Source: Patellaria atrata CBS 101060 (Eukaryota > Ascomycota > Dothideomycetes > Patellariales > Patellariaceae). Taken from it: a stretch of 64,000 nt of DNA. The DNA lies in assembly GCA_010093705.1 (NCBI GenBank), contig MU006102.1, positions 66,123-130,122 of the forward strand, read 5' to 3'. Positions within the stretch are counted from its first letter, which is position 1. Every line of letters starts with the position of its first letter. The notes beneath the pieces were generated by a model. That model was not told the DNA's origin. It ran no database searches and saw only the letters and a program-made list of their open reading frames with translations. Made by a program: the position numbers and the translations under genes. Of the stretch, positions 22,348 through 34,247 are shown piece by piece.

Positions 22348-25240
22348 TCAATTCTTGCCGAAGTGGATTCCTTCGAACTTAGCACAAGGGTCCGGTCCCC
22401 AAGTATACTGGCATCCTTCAAAGTCTTCGTCGTTCTTCAGCTGGGACTGAAAGTTAATAGCGTCGTAGATATTGCCCATACGAAACTCGACAACACGATC
22501 CTAGTGCGGTTAGTAGAGTTATAGGATGGACTGGGACGAATACATACACCATTGGGATTCTTCCCAGTAAGGACCTTATCGACAGGACGTGTGTTCATAC
22601 CATGACCCTTAGCTATCTTCATCAAAGCTTTGGCACCCCAATCGTCATCAATAGGCCATACGCGAAGGACACGAGTGACGCCGCTCTCAATGTAGAATTT
22701 GAGGTTTCCATGCATTGGATCAACGTCTTGTCCCTTGTCGACGTAGATCACACGCTGCTCCCCAGTAGCTTGCCCGACGACATTGGTAGTTTGACTAGGA
22801 GGTACTTTAATACCGTTCGCAGTCTGCTTGAAAAACTCATCACAGTGTTCAGACTTCATAAAAAATACGTTAGCAAACGTGTTGCCGGGTGTGAAGTCGA
22901 AACGCTCGACGGCACCGCCCCAGACCAGAGCCTGCACAAATTCAAGGTTCGCAGTGATTGGGATGTTTGTGAGTTTAACTCGGCGCGTAGTTAATGCTAG
23001 ATCTCAACGTTAGCCTCTGCATGAAATAAAATACTCGGAAAAGTAGTTGCTCACGCTCTTTCTCACGCTGTTGGCGGATGGGCCATTCATCAAATGTGAG
23101 TGTGTCCTCGTCGATCTTGACATTAGTCTTCTTGGCGGTATCTTCAGCTTTGGTATGCTTCTCCTCGAGCTTGACGTTTTCCTTATCAACTGCAGATTTA
23201 ACATTGGTAGGCTTGTCGTCAACCTTGAGGTCTTTGATTTTGTCCGTGACAGCGTTCAGCTGTGCCAAAAACTCCAACTGTTCATCAACCTCAGTTTTGA
23301 GCGCAGTGACTTCTGGACTCAGGTCATTCGGCGCACAGAGAACAGCTTCCCTGTACCTCCCGCCGTTGTTTTCGTTGCTTGCTTCTTCGATAGCCTGGTG
23401 CGATGGCAAGGTAGTAGCAGGGAACTTTCGAATCTGGTCTTCTTTGTAGTCAAGGCTAAGTAGGTCTAGCTTGGTCTTGTGGATACGCGCCTTGTTCTCC
23501 TTTTCAAGAGCATATTGGTGTTCCATTGCCTCATTCACTTGAGCTTGGTTCTCTTCTTCAAACTTGATTGCCTGTACAAGCTTCATCTGGTGAACCTCAA
23601 TAATGTTCTGGATGCCCTCTTGCATTTTCTTTGCCTCTGCAACCTGCTTGGTCCCAGATGCAAATTGTTCTTTGGCAGCATCCAGCTTTTCGGCGATGAT
23701 CTTTTCATCTTCAGAGTCCCTAAAGCTGATGGTACGTCTGCAAGATTCGACCTTGGAAAGAAGATCGCGGATTCCGTTTTCCATTTGCTTAACCTTGCGC
23801 GCTTGCTGCTCACGGTCCTCAGCCGCTTGACGTACCTCGTTCGCCTTCTGTTCAGCTGCTTCACGAGTCTCATTCGCCTTCTTTACAGCAAGTTTACGTT
23901 CTGCGTTCGCCTTTCGCTCGACCGCTTGACGTTCCAGATTGACCTTCTCTTCCACCGCTTGACGTTCCTTGATGCGCTCGTTCTCACGGCGTACAGCTGT
24001 CTCCATCTCTTCGCGGTGTAGGACAGCGTCTGAGTCCTCACGACGTACATCAACATCCTTCTCTGTACGATGAAAAGCCTCCTGATGATTCGTACGCTCT
24101 TGTCCTGTGTGTGCAGCGGCGTGTTCGGACGTATCTTGCACATCACCGTTTTGACTGCCATCTTGATCCAGCTCCTGTTGGAGGCGTTCCAGTTCTTCTT
24201 GTTCAGCTTGGATCCTGGCCAGGAGGGCTCGACGGTCGGCTTCTTTGCGTGTAATTGCTTCCCGACGAGCTTCCATACGAGCCTTCTTCTCGGCCTTACG
24301 CTCTGAAGCCTCGAGCTCCACTGCTTTATCCTTGAATGGATCTTCCACCTTGACATTGTGACCAACCTCACCACTCGGCTGTGCTTTGTTGGACTCGGCC
24401 AACTTGGAGATGCGATTATGGAAAGCAGTCCGACCATGGGGAATCCAAGCTTCAGAGTCGGCTTCGGATTCTTGTGGGGCATGTTTGCTACCGCTTAATC
24501 CTCGTTGGTGAACCTTTGCCTCAGGCTCATGCGTGGCATATTTACTAACACCCATTCCTCGTTGGAATACCTTAGCTTCGTCAACATCTGGCGAAATTTT
24601 GAGAGCGGATGATTTCGCCACAGTATTTGATAAGGGAGCAATAGGAAGAGTATTACCTCCGGTAGGGGACGAAGGAGTAGCTGTTCTAGTAACCATAGCA
24701 ACATTGCTGTTGGCCTGATTCACAGAGGAAAAGAGGGGAACAGTACTTCCGATTGACTTGATAGAGGAAGTGTCGTCAGACTTGACTTTGGTAATGGAGC
24801 TAGACCGATTCTGGTTCGGAGTCGCTGGTGTTGGAGACGCGGCATTCACCGGCCGAAGTTTTTGGTAGGAAGGTATATTCTCTCTGTTTGGCCCAACAAC
24901 ACGAACCTCGGAGGAGCCTCCCATCTTCGTGGGCGAGGCGCGAGAGGACAATGGTGACGGAGTCCCTGATGAATCAGAACTGATGAAGCTGATGGGACAT
25001 GATTTGCTTACGCAGAGTGTTGGTCTTAGATGCAACTTGATAGACAGCTTCCTTAAATGCCTTTTGCCGTTCTTCGGGAGACGGATTCCCTGGTGGAGAT
25101 GAAGCCTTTGACTTTAGAGAATCGCTAAGAGAGATAGTGCCTAAGGTAAAATTGGCACGTGTTAAGAATGTTTTAAGGTCTTCAGATATAGTGATTTGAG
25201 AAAGAGTGGAAGGGTTTTTCGGTTGTTTTGGTTTGTCCAT
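22348..25240 (-). CDS. Coiled-coil protein with conserved-looking C-terminal RRM-like domain, function unknown
   Basis: Four exons on the minus strand: 25240-25012, 24965-23055, 22996-22548 and 22500-22348; introns 46, 58 and 47 bp; 913 residues. Start ATG at 25240 (MDKPKQPKNPSTLSQ). Residues about 77-300 are Ser/Pro-rich and disordered, with two adjacent similar segments (EAKVFQRGMGVSKYA and EAKVHQRGLSGSKHA). Residues about 300-620 form a long charged coiled coil (repeats such as NETREAAEQKANEVRQAAE). A compact C-terminal part starts at the second junction (EPLTTRRVKLTNIPITANLE, VQALVWGGAVERFDF, TFANVFFMKSEHCDEFF) and ends IHFGKN. The beta-alpha-beta pattern VKLTNIP...GGAVERFDF...FANVFFM resembles an RNA-recognition fold; this is inference. 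No pathway can be assigned. The correct phase at all three introns and the folded tail support a real gene. Confidence 0.82.
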
Positions 25241-26840
25241 TTGGCTGATCCTCAATACAGAAGACTCAGCCAATCTGGACGTGTCGGGGAATTATTAGAC
25301 TCACGGTGAGAGCTTGACAGAGTAAGGTATGATGTGAACTCTGAAGCTTCGGTTTGAGCTGACAATAGAGCAAGCGAGTTTGAGATGAAGGAGCGGCGAA
25401 GGTGCGAGTGATGTAGGTAGAAAGATCGAGAAGGAAAACAAATAAGTGGAGGAGGGCGCAAAGAGCCAAGAAATTTCGAAGCGAGACAGACTCGGAGGGT
25501 GCGAGTTAGGGAAAGTGCTGTAGGTAAATAAGTCCCATCGTGAGTGAGGAAGGTGCGCGAGAGGTTGAGGGGAAGTCATGCCCTGAAAGTAGCAGTCACC
25601 TCCCAGAGCCACTCTCCCTACCCAAAAAAAAAAAAATGAAATGAAAAAATCAATCGCTTACCCCTTTCATGAGAATCTTGGCCAGAGGATTTGGCCATTT
25701 GGAGACGTAAAGACGTTGGACTGGGTTTCAAGACCAGAGGAGTGAGGACTTGAATGAGATGAGATTTAGCGTAGATATGTGGATATTACCAACGAGGTCG
25801 CCAGCGACAAACGGAATGATAACATTGATCGTACGTTTCATCTGGATTCCATTAACTAAAACAAACGGAAAAGGAAGTGACATGGTGCCGTTGGACACCA
25901 CGACAGCAGGCCACCACCTTTCAGCCCCGAAAAGTCCCCCACAAAGAGCTCAATCTCGCATTCCGTCAACATCCATTCAGTAAGGTAGAACTGTACAGAC
26001 CAAATCATGAGAATTCTCGGTCTTTCTTGTACACTGCGCAGTAGGCTCAGAGAGAAATCTGATAGTGAGCATACAATAAGGTAGGTAAGGTAGGGTGGAA
26101 TATCATTACAGGTGAAGGTATATTGCAAAGGAGCAAGATGATCAACTATTTCAGACCCTTGTAATTGAATATTACCGTTATACCAAGAAACCAGTTGTTA
26201 AGAGAGACATTCTCAGAAAGAGCGTACAGGATTATCTGTAGATATATTCTTAAGCTGTCTTGCATTGAAAGAATAAGGTAATGTGAAGTTGGCTATCGGA
26301 GCGCCCTCTTTTTCTAGAGTCTGATTTTGAAGACAGTGGAATTAGATTATTTAAGAAAATACTCATCCTGATTCCACATATTGCCGTTCGCCTGTTCCCA
26401 TTCTGGTGTGTACCTTATAGGCAAACATCTCCTCACATAGGGGATGAACAAAGAATCCCAACCTAATGCGGCGCACCCAAGGCAGCGCAGCTGATAGATT
26501 GTTTCTCAGATAATTTTAGGTATTAAAAAGATTGTTTCAAAGCGTACGAATAGATTGAACAGCATTTCGAACTGATTCTTGATACTTGAAACTGTTCCTG
26601 AGGATATGTGTGATGAGGGTTAGGGATGAGGATGCGTTGAGAAATGCACCCGGGTAGCAACGTCACTCAGCCCTCCGGAGCTTCAGTCCAAACTCGCTGC
26701 TCCACCTTTGACCTTTCTCTCTTCCGAACACGAAGGCCACCAACACCCTCCAAATTTACCGTTTACTCCGGGTTTTCCTTTCCATTGATCAGTCGCTCCT
26801 TAAGCTCATCTTATCATCAAGCTACGCTTCACCCTCTCTC
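25241..26840. other. Divergent intergenic region, coiled-coil gene / SNX41
   Basis: About 1.6 kb between two genes transcribed away from each other. No gene is supported; open frames are short. A poly-A tract lies at 25624-25636. TAGGTAAGG-type short repeats occur near 26080-26095. The 26640-26840 part is pyrimidine-rich and is likely the SNX41 leader. Confidence 0.45.
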
Positions 26841-28969
26841 ATGATGTGGGATGAGGATAACAACCCTTATGGATCCTTTGATCGCCGCAATTCCAACAAC
26901 TCAGACATTGGTCATTTAGGCTCTCTCGGAGGTTCTACCCCTTCTATATGCTAGCCTCTTCTTAAGTATACGCAACTGACTTCTGGACCTCTATCCCAGT
27001 ATTCGGACGTCCATCTACCCCGCCATCCTCAAGCACTTCACCGGGCCACGAGTCCCCGGAGTTCATATCGCAACCCAGGGATTTCAGTGATGTGGATTAC
27101 GACGATGAAGAGCCGCGAGGTCGCCGTGTTGAGCCCAAGAAGGGTGGTTACTTCAATCGCATTGAGCAAATACTCTACGAGAATCCCGACATGCCCATAC
27201 TGATCACTTATGCTGGAAAGAATGCAGAGAGTGGCGGAGGCTACATTGCGTACACAATCAGGACAGGAGTAGGTTTGGAGGTTGAGATTGTGGAAGCATA
27301 TACTAAGGTCTTTCGATGTAGGATCTCGAAGTCAGACGCAGATATTCGGAATTCGCATCTTTGAGGCAGACACTCGTAAACCTTCACCCCACCCTAATTA
27401 TCCCCCCAATACCCGAGAAACACTCCATGGCCGACTATGCTGCGAAACCAACAAAAGCGAAAGAAGATGCGGGCATTATAGAGTTGAGAAAACGAATGCT
27501 CGCAGTCTTCTTGAATAGATGTCGGAAGATGAAGGAAGTATTTGACGACGGAGTCTGGTTGAGGTTCCTAGATCCTAACGCAAGCTGGGTAGGATACTTA
27601 GGGATTTGATATTTGAGGGTCATGCTAATACAGCGAATAGAGCGAGGTGCTACACTCCGATCCAGTTGCAGGCATCCCCAAAAACGTTCTCAAAGCCCCA
27701 CCACTTGATCCCGCACATCCTACCAAGGCTCATGAATACCTTCCCATACCCTCAGCATCAGCAAAACTCAAATCAGCCGGCGCTTCTTCTGCCAGCGGCA
27801 CTCCAACTTCCCCTCCCAGCAATTACGCTCAACCTTCGTCCGCCGCACACACGATCCCAGGTCCACAGGTCTTTGGGCGCTTTCCACCAGTTTCGCAGAA
27901 CCTATCCGAAGAGGAACTGGACCCATACTTCGTCAACTTTGAGACATCCTCAAGAGAACTGGAAACAGTCCTACAGGGTAGCATGGAGAAAGTGAATAGG
28001 CGGACCCTGAGCCACATATCTGCCTGGGCAGAGGACATGGCAGAGCTAGGAGCAAGATACAACGGGTTTTCATTATCCGAACAATCTCCATCACTAGCTG
28101 CCGCCATCGAGAAGATGGGTCAAGCTGCGGACCGAACATATATTGAGACTGCAGAGCTCTCCTCTGCTCTAAGTGCCTCATTTTCCGAACCCATGCGTGA
28201 ATCGGCGCAATTTGCGGGAGTCGTGCGAAATGTTCTTCGTTACCGGATTCTAAAACGTGTACAAGAGGAGATGACGAGAGACGAGCTGGAAAAGAAGCGA
28301 GCGTTGCTTGAATCGTTAGAACGAAGCGAGGGCGAAGCCAAGAGAATAGAAGAGTATCTATCTGGTTCTGGGGGTGGAGATCCTCCGCGTAGATCGACCA
28401 GCTCGGCGAGCAGAAGTTCGAGAAGAGGTGAAGACGACACGGCAAGCATAGACTCGGATTTCCCACCCACACATGATCCATCAAAACCTCCGCCTTCGGC
28501 TTCTCAAGGACTGCCTGATAGGACGGCGGAAACGACATCGCCTACACACAAGAAGAGTCCATCCGGGAATTTTGTAACGAATAAAATCTTTGGTAGGATC
28601 AATCACGCAATTCATGGTATCGTGGATGTAGACCCGGAGAGGACGAGACGGGATCAGATTAGCAAGACGAGAGAATCGCTAGAGCAACTAGAGCAGGCGC
28701 TCGAGGTGGCAGAAAAGGACGTGAAAGATGCAAGTAAAGGTGTTCTCAAAGATCTGAGGCGGTTCCAGGGAGAGAAGGAAGATGATCTCCGAAGGTATAT
28801 GGTAAGTCTTTGTACTCACAGGGTGCATACATTTGTAGTATGAGACTGATTGTTCACTTAGGTTGCATTCGCGAAATGCCACATCGAATGGGCAAAGAAA
28901 TGCCAGGCAGCATGGGAGGACGCGAAAAGCGAGGTGGAGAATATCCAGTTCAGGGAAGCGCAGCAGTAG
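26841..28969 (+). CDS. SNX41: PX-BAR sorting nexin Snx41/Atg20
   Basis: Five exons: 26841-26931 (end uncertain), 27000-27268, 27322-27588, 27641-28801 and 28862-28969; about 631 residues. The N-terminus MWDEDNNPYGSFDRRNS is the hallmark start of filamentous-fungal Snx41. A PX domain spans about residues 75-210 (YIAYTIRTG|DLEVRRRYSEFASLRQ, then IIPPIPEK), with the RRYSEF and PPxPxK elements that bind phosphatidylinositol 3-phosphate. A BAR-type helical region fills the C-terminal half, with a Ser-rich insert near 450-510, ending VENIQFREAQQ. Family members pair with Snx4 to retrieve cargo from endosomes and serve selective autophagy (Cvt and pexophagy). Introns 2 to 4 have good sites. The donor of intron 1 is poor: GTTCTA at 26932 or GTCATT at 26911 both fit the phase, so about seven residues of the N-terminus are uncertain. 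Confidence 0.9.
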
Positions 28970-29843
28970 TTGTCGTACTCTCTCCAACGTTCGGACGAGT
29001 GGAAGTAGAGACCCAAGACGCGTCCGACGTTTATGTACTTATGTATCTTAAGAGCAATACGATGTATACGCTTTGAAAGTTGTTCTAGCCGGTTACAATG
29101 GGTAGTACTGGCCCACTGTATCAGCCCGACAGATCGGAATAGATATGCTGTGTACAGAGTACATGATATGCGTGATCGTGAAGGTGCACGACCCGCTCTG
29201 TACGTCTCATATATCTATCCTGCTATCTTCTAGTACCTTATTGTTCATCTTACTATTCTCCTTGGGAATACGCACGTTTGACCCGCGGACGGCAGGACGT
29301 AGCGAAGGTCTATCGCACGACAGATTAATTCTAGAGGACGAAATATTCGCGGTTACGCTGAGGCACTTGAGTAAGGCTTCATCTCGCAAGCACCTTAGGG
29401 TGTCTTAACCATCAGTATAAAGAATGTTGGTGTCAGAACTCAGTATCCTGTTGTATGTTGAGGAAGATTAAATAAGCAGCAAGTCGGAGTATCAGGCAGG
29501 TGAAGTGTTTTGCTGATCAGACAAAAGCTGATTGGATGATGACGATGGTTGCGGCGGCGAAAATGCCATCAAGGTATTTTCTTCCACCAACAAAGGCCAG
29601 TCTTTCTTTCAACGTCAAAACTAAACTGTATTACCGTATTCATCCTGAATTCAATCACTTTAGTTCCCCTTTTACTTCTAATAATGAATCGTGGACAGCC
29701 TTAGAACTAGAACTTAGTCAAGGAGAAGTACGGTTCGGTTTGTGACGCTATCGAGATAGCCGTTTCTCCTACTATCCGGCTCCGGCCTGCATCTATTGTA
29801 TTTCTCGGCGGGCCGAAAGTTACCGCCTACGTACTTGGCCGAG
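28970..29843. other. Intergenic region between SNX41 and the zinc transporter
   Basis: About 870 bases. No gene is supported; short open frames on both strands have no motifs. Probably the SNX41 3' UTR and the promoter of the zinc transporter. Confidence 0.5.
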
Positions 29844-31610
29844 ATGGTGCTCGATAATGATACCAGAGGATGGATAATGACCGCTTTGAGTGGCATAGGT
29901 ACGTAGATGGACATTCTTCAACATACCTCCCAACATGTATTCCTCGCTGTAACAATATTTTTGAAACGATATGTACCATGTCAATGGGTCAATATCATTT
30001 CCTCCAGTCCAACTAGCACATACTTCCTATGATCAGCCCCTTATGGTAACATATTGCTCACGAAATTATTGCAGCATGTACGCTGGGGGCTTCTGTGATA
30101 TGTGTCGATCTGATAGTTCGCCAATTTCCGGGCAAGAAAGACTTCAGGATACAAGATAGTAATGTCTTCCTTTCATCCTCGCTTAGCTTAAGTTTTGGGG
30201 TCATGGTAAAATCTCCCCTGTCTCGCATTATTGTGTTCAGCTGTTTCTAACACCGTCCAGCTCTTTTCTTCTTTGTATAAGATGCTTCCATCTGCGAAAA
30301 GATCATTGCAGAATGGTGGGTTTTCAGCAAAAGCAGCCTCATGGACCTTGATAGGTTGCTTTCTGGGTGGAGTTATTGGCATCCAGATTTTGTCACGGAT
30401 TCTGCATCATTACATCCCATCACACGTCGTGGACTGTGATCATTCCCACGACGAAGAAGATCAAACCGACCCGGCGGTCGATAAGAACGATCATCTGGAC
30501 CGCCAACCCATAGAAGAATCGCAACAGTTACAAAAAAGTTCAATATCTGATCTCCGAGCTCCTATCCAGTTTAATAGGACACAAACGGAACCACTACCAG
30601 AAAGCGAGTCCGTGACCATTGATCTAGATGGTAGGATAGGAACTGTGGATAGGAGGTCGTCCTTTAGCCTCAATCTTTCAAAAGCCGTGGGTGCAAAGCC
30701 GTTATGCGATTCACATGGACGATGTTACGGCTACTCTGATCCATGTGGGAAAGACTGCTTCAAACTCATTCAAGCTAGAGGTGGTATTAAACTTCCCCAT
30801 CGAAGCCATAATATAAGCCGCTCCTCATCTACTCAACACTCAGTTGCTACCCTTCCAAGGGAAACACAAACCTTACCCGATCTCAACGAAAACACACCGC
30901 TGATACACAGTCCGAATCTGAATGGATCTCGGCGTAGGACTCGCAGCCGAAGTTCCGTGACATCATCCGTGTGCTCCCATTCTCCGTCACACCCAAACAC
31001 CCACGATGCCGAAGATAGCGACCTCGAGTCAGACGCAGGCACACATCAACAGTCCTCACATCATCATCACGTCCCCACAAATGCCTTCCTATCCATCGGT
31101 CTACAGACCTCCCTCGCCATCGCCCTACACAAACTACCCGAAGGCTTCATAACATATGCAACAAACCACGCGAATCCACAGCTCGGCTTCAGCGTCTTCG
31201 TCGCCCTCTTTATCCATAACATTACAGAGGGTTTCGCTATGGCGCTCCCTTTATATCTCGCCCTAAACAGCCGGTGGAAAGCGATGTTCTGGAGTTCACT
31301 GCTAGGGGGAGTGAGCCAACCTCTAGGAGCTGCAGTTGCTGCTATCTGGTTCAAGGTTGCGGGGAGTGGTGAAGGCGAGGGCCCTAGTGAGGGTGTTTAT
31401 GGGGGGATGTTTGCTGTTGTCGGTGAGTTTCCTGAGTCCATTTGTTTCATGAGCAGTGTGAGCTGACTTCTGACAGCGGGTATCATGGCGTCTGTGGCGC
31501 TACAGCTCTTCTCTGAGAGTTTGGACCTAACGCATAGTCGGGATCTGTGCATGGCATTTGCATTCGTAGGTATGGGCATTTTGGGAATCAGCGCGGCTCT
31601 GACTGCATAA
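29844..31610 (+). CDS. ZIP family zinc transporter, Zrt3-like
   Basis: Four exons: 29844-29898, 30075-30205, 30261-31422 and 31477-31610; introns 176, 55 and 54 bp; 493 residues. The tiny first exon encodes MVLDNDTRGWIMTALSGI and joins ACTLGASVICVDLIVRQFPG, which restores TM1 of Zrt3-type proteins. TM2 follows (VFLSSSLSLSFGVMLFSSLYKML), then a third segment, a long hydrophilic loop (about 115-330) ending in an SSHHHH cluster near residue 329. The ZIP signature helices carry ALHKLPEGF (about 352) and FIHNITEGFAMALP (about 381), which form the binuclear metal site. The last segment is AFVGMGILGISAALTA. Zrt3 exports stored zinc from the vacuole in yeast; vacuolar location here is by homology. 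The first exon would be missed by ORF-based annotation. No zinc-responsive element was identified. Confidence 0.9.
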
Positions 31611-32464
31611 AGGTGGAGGGCTGATGGAGCATTATTTTTTAAATGGGTATATTGATGCATTATTTTTGGCTCACAAGAGGAATGGTTAAGCGCATTAGGG
31701 ACATTAGGACTAATATCAATATAACTAGATGGATGTTAGGGAGATTGGAGGACGACGCTTGTGCCTGGAGAGCTGTGAGGAGTGCATTCACCGGAGTCAT
31801 ACGTCTAATATATTTTTCCTATCATAGTATTCTTCGCGTATTGTATACTCAAGCTCCAGTGGTCCTAACCACCGTATACAATTCAAGGGAGACATTAGAA
31901 TTTTGGATATCAGTTGAGTACCTTACTGAAGTACCTTTACCACTTCATTACCTCTTTGGGTCTGAGTTCGCCAAGCCTTGGAGCCTATTCTTGCTTCCAC
32001 TGCCTCGACTGACCGCACCATCCTCTTGAAATTTCTTGTCTTTAAAGGTGCAATGGTTCATGCCTTTGTGCAATCTTTTGTGTTCGCAACAGATGTCAGT
32101 TATTCATATACCACCTTACCCTACTTGTCTCCGTTTTGCTAGTGCGTGATGATGTGAGCAAAGGAAACTCCCCGCATTATTAGTTCTACACTGTGCCCAT
32201 CAGCAATTGAACTTATACGCGTTTCGTGGACAAACTGGAGATACGTTATGCGTGTCTTATTCAGAACAACCTTTGGACCAAGCACGATAGTTTTACCAAA
32301 CCGTCTTTGACTTGAAGCTCTAAGACGAACTATCCTCTGGTCTCTATCATGACCGCCATCCTTACCTTATTACCTACTTTGATATATTTATCGCTCTATG
32401 CGCTGATCCTAGATCACACATTAGTGTCCGAATACTACCTTAGCATACCCTCAGACGCGGGAAA
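31611..32464. other. Intergenic region between zinc transporter and CCCH gene
   Basis: About 850 bases with no supported gene; the 128-codon frame at 31643-32029 has no recognisable features. Short TACCTTATTACCTAC-type repeats occur near 32362-32376. Confidence 0.5.
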
Positions 32465-34247
32465 ATGTTACCAGACTCTGAAATAGATGGCCTAGACGCC
32501 AAATTAGTCGCACTTAGACATGCCAGCAGTCAGCAACAGGATATATTGCAAGTAAGTAGACACCTGAAATACCTGCGGTTTTTGATTCTCATGAAACTAG
32601 GAATTCTTCCAGAAGTATGAAGAGTTAATGAAAGACTACCGTCAAGTACGCAGTGATCTAGAAGAGGAAAAGGAATCTCGGGAAAAATACAAGAGGTTGG
32701 CCAAAGGATCGGTCGGTTAATATGCTTTCTATATCCAGTATGCAGCGTATCGCTTACCTATTACCAGGAACGGAACCCATTCGTGTTGGTCTTAGTCGAT
32801 GGTGATGGTTACGTCGTAAGTATACTCCAACCTCGAGATAACCCTAAGGACAATATCTCATCAATGCTGCCTAGTTCAATGATCATCTCATTCTCGCTGG
32901 CCCCGAAGGCGGGATTAATGCCGGCCAGCTCCTAAACGCCGCCGTGCGGGATTCCTTAGCAAGACTTGATGTAGATGCTAACGAATGTCGGATTATGGTT
33001 CGTGTCTATGCGAACCTAAGCGGTCTCTCTCGGACGCTTGCGAAGCGGAAACTCATACCCACCGACAAGAGATCACTTGCTCCGTTCGTTGCTGGGTTCA
33101 ATCGTTCCCAGGACTTCTTCGACTTCGTGGATGCGGATGAGAAGAAAGAGGGTGCTGACTTCAAAATCAGAGGTGAGTCTACCCATCCGTCTACCCTTCT
33201 GGAAATACATCATTAATAACTTGAGTAGAATTATTCAAGCTCTTCGCCGATAACAGTCAATGCAAACACATTTTTTTTGCAGGCTGCCACGATGTCGGCT
33301 TCTTGTCACTGCTTACGCCTTTCCGTAACAGGATTGACAAAGTTACACTTATCCAAGGGCCTTACTTTAGCCCTGAATTCATATCACTTAATCTTAGGAT
33401 CGAGCAGTATCCTACGGTTTTTAGGCAAACCAGACTGGATGATGGGCCTCAGTTCCCTATTGCGACCCCGTCACAGTCAACCATCGTTACGAATGGGAAT
33501 CCCTTTGGACAAATTTCCGCGGCTCCTGTTCAGCGGCGTAACGGAGACCCTACTACTCCATCAGCTGGGCTCTCAGGTCCTCCCTCGGAGAGAGAGGGAT
33601 TAATACCTGTTAACAAGGATGGTCATCGCCTCGATACTTTCCTTCCTCCTGCATCCAAAAACGGACGTGATACTTACTACGCCCGTACTCGACGCCAAAA
33701 GCCGTGTTACGACCGCGTCGTTGCCGGTAAATGCGCTGTTTCCGGTTGCAAGTTGGATCATAACTCTGTAGGCCGGGATGTTATTCTATTTATGAAACAT
33801 ATCCGGCGGGAAAAGGTTTGCCCGTTCTACGGGAACTGCAGGAGCCCTTCCTGTGGTTTTGCCCATGTATGTCCTAACGCGGGGAAGTGTACCGACTGTC
33901 GTTGGGGTCAACAGTGGAAGAATATCCATAAGATCGACAAGAAGGTTGTAAGATGGGTACCGATTACCAAGGCTGGCACGGATGGGGAGAGTTGCCTTCT
34001 TTCGGGGAGCGGGCAGAAGACCACCGTCCCCGGGAATGGACAGAGCAGTACCGTAGCAGGAAATGGACGGAAGAGCAGCGTTTCCGGGAATGGACCAAGC
34101 AGTACCGCTCCCAGGAATGGACAAAGTAGCGCTGTTCCTAGGAGTGGCGCATCTGGTAGTACTCCTCCCGGAAGCATCGCCAACGGGGAGGCTGGAGAGA
34201 CATTGAGGGCGTCTCTCACCAGTCCTTCTGGAGGCGCCCTCATCTAG
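32465..34247 (+). CDS. CCCH-type zinc-finger protein with N-terminal DUF7923-like domain
   Basis: Five exons: 32465-32551, 32601-32711, 32768-32815, 32875-33172 and 33229-34247; introns 49, 56, 59 and 56 bp; 520 residues. A short coiled coil (residues 28-66, FFQKYEELMKDYRQVRSDLE) precedes a globular domain beginning ERNPFVLVLVDGDGYV|FNDHLILAGPEGG and continuing to FAGCHDVGFLSLL. That pattern matches the domain I know from a fungal family of CCCH proteins (DUF7923). Three Cys-rich units follow: C-x8-C-x4-C-x3-H near residue 339, C-x5-C-x4-C-x3-H near 379, and CPNAGKCTDC. The C-terminus holds five 9-residue repeats. The fingers suggest RNA binding; target and location are unknown. Introns 1, 3 and 4 have good donors (GTAAGT, GTAAGT, GTGAGT); intron 2 uses a weaker GTCGGT. 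Confidence 0.85.
34005..34139 (+). repeat. 27-bp tandem repeat encoding 9-residue units
   Basis: Five in-phase 27-bp units at 34005, 34032, 34059, 34086 and 34113 encode GSGQKTTVP, GNGQSSTVA, GNGRKSSVS, GNGPSSTAP and RNGQSSAVP. They are diverged from one another, so the array is not brand new. It lies in the disordered C-terminal tail of the CCCH protein. Confidence 0.9.

Noticed and set aside
23047-24306. Plus-strand open frames, up to 180 codons, opposite the coiled-coil gene
   Set aside because: They are Leu/Phe-rich shadows of the Glu/Lys/Arg-rich coiled coil on the other strand.
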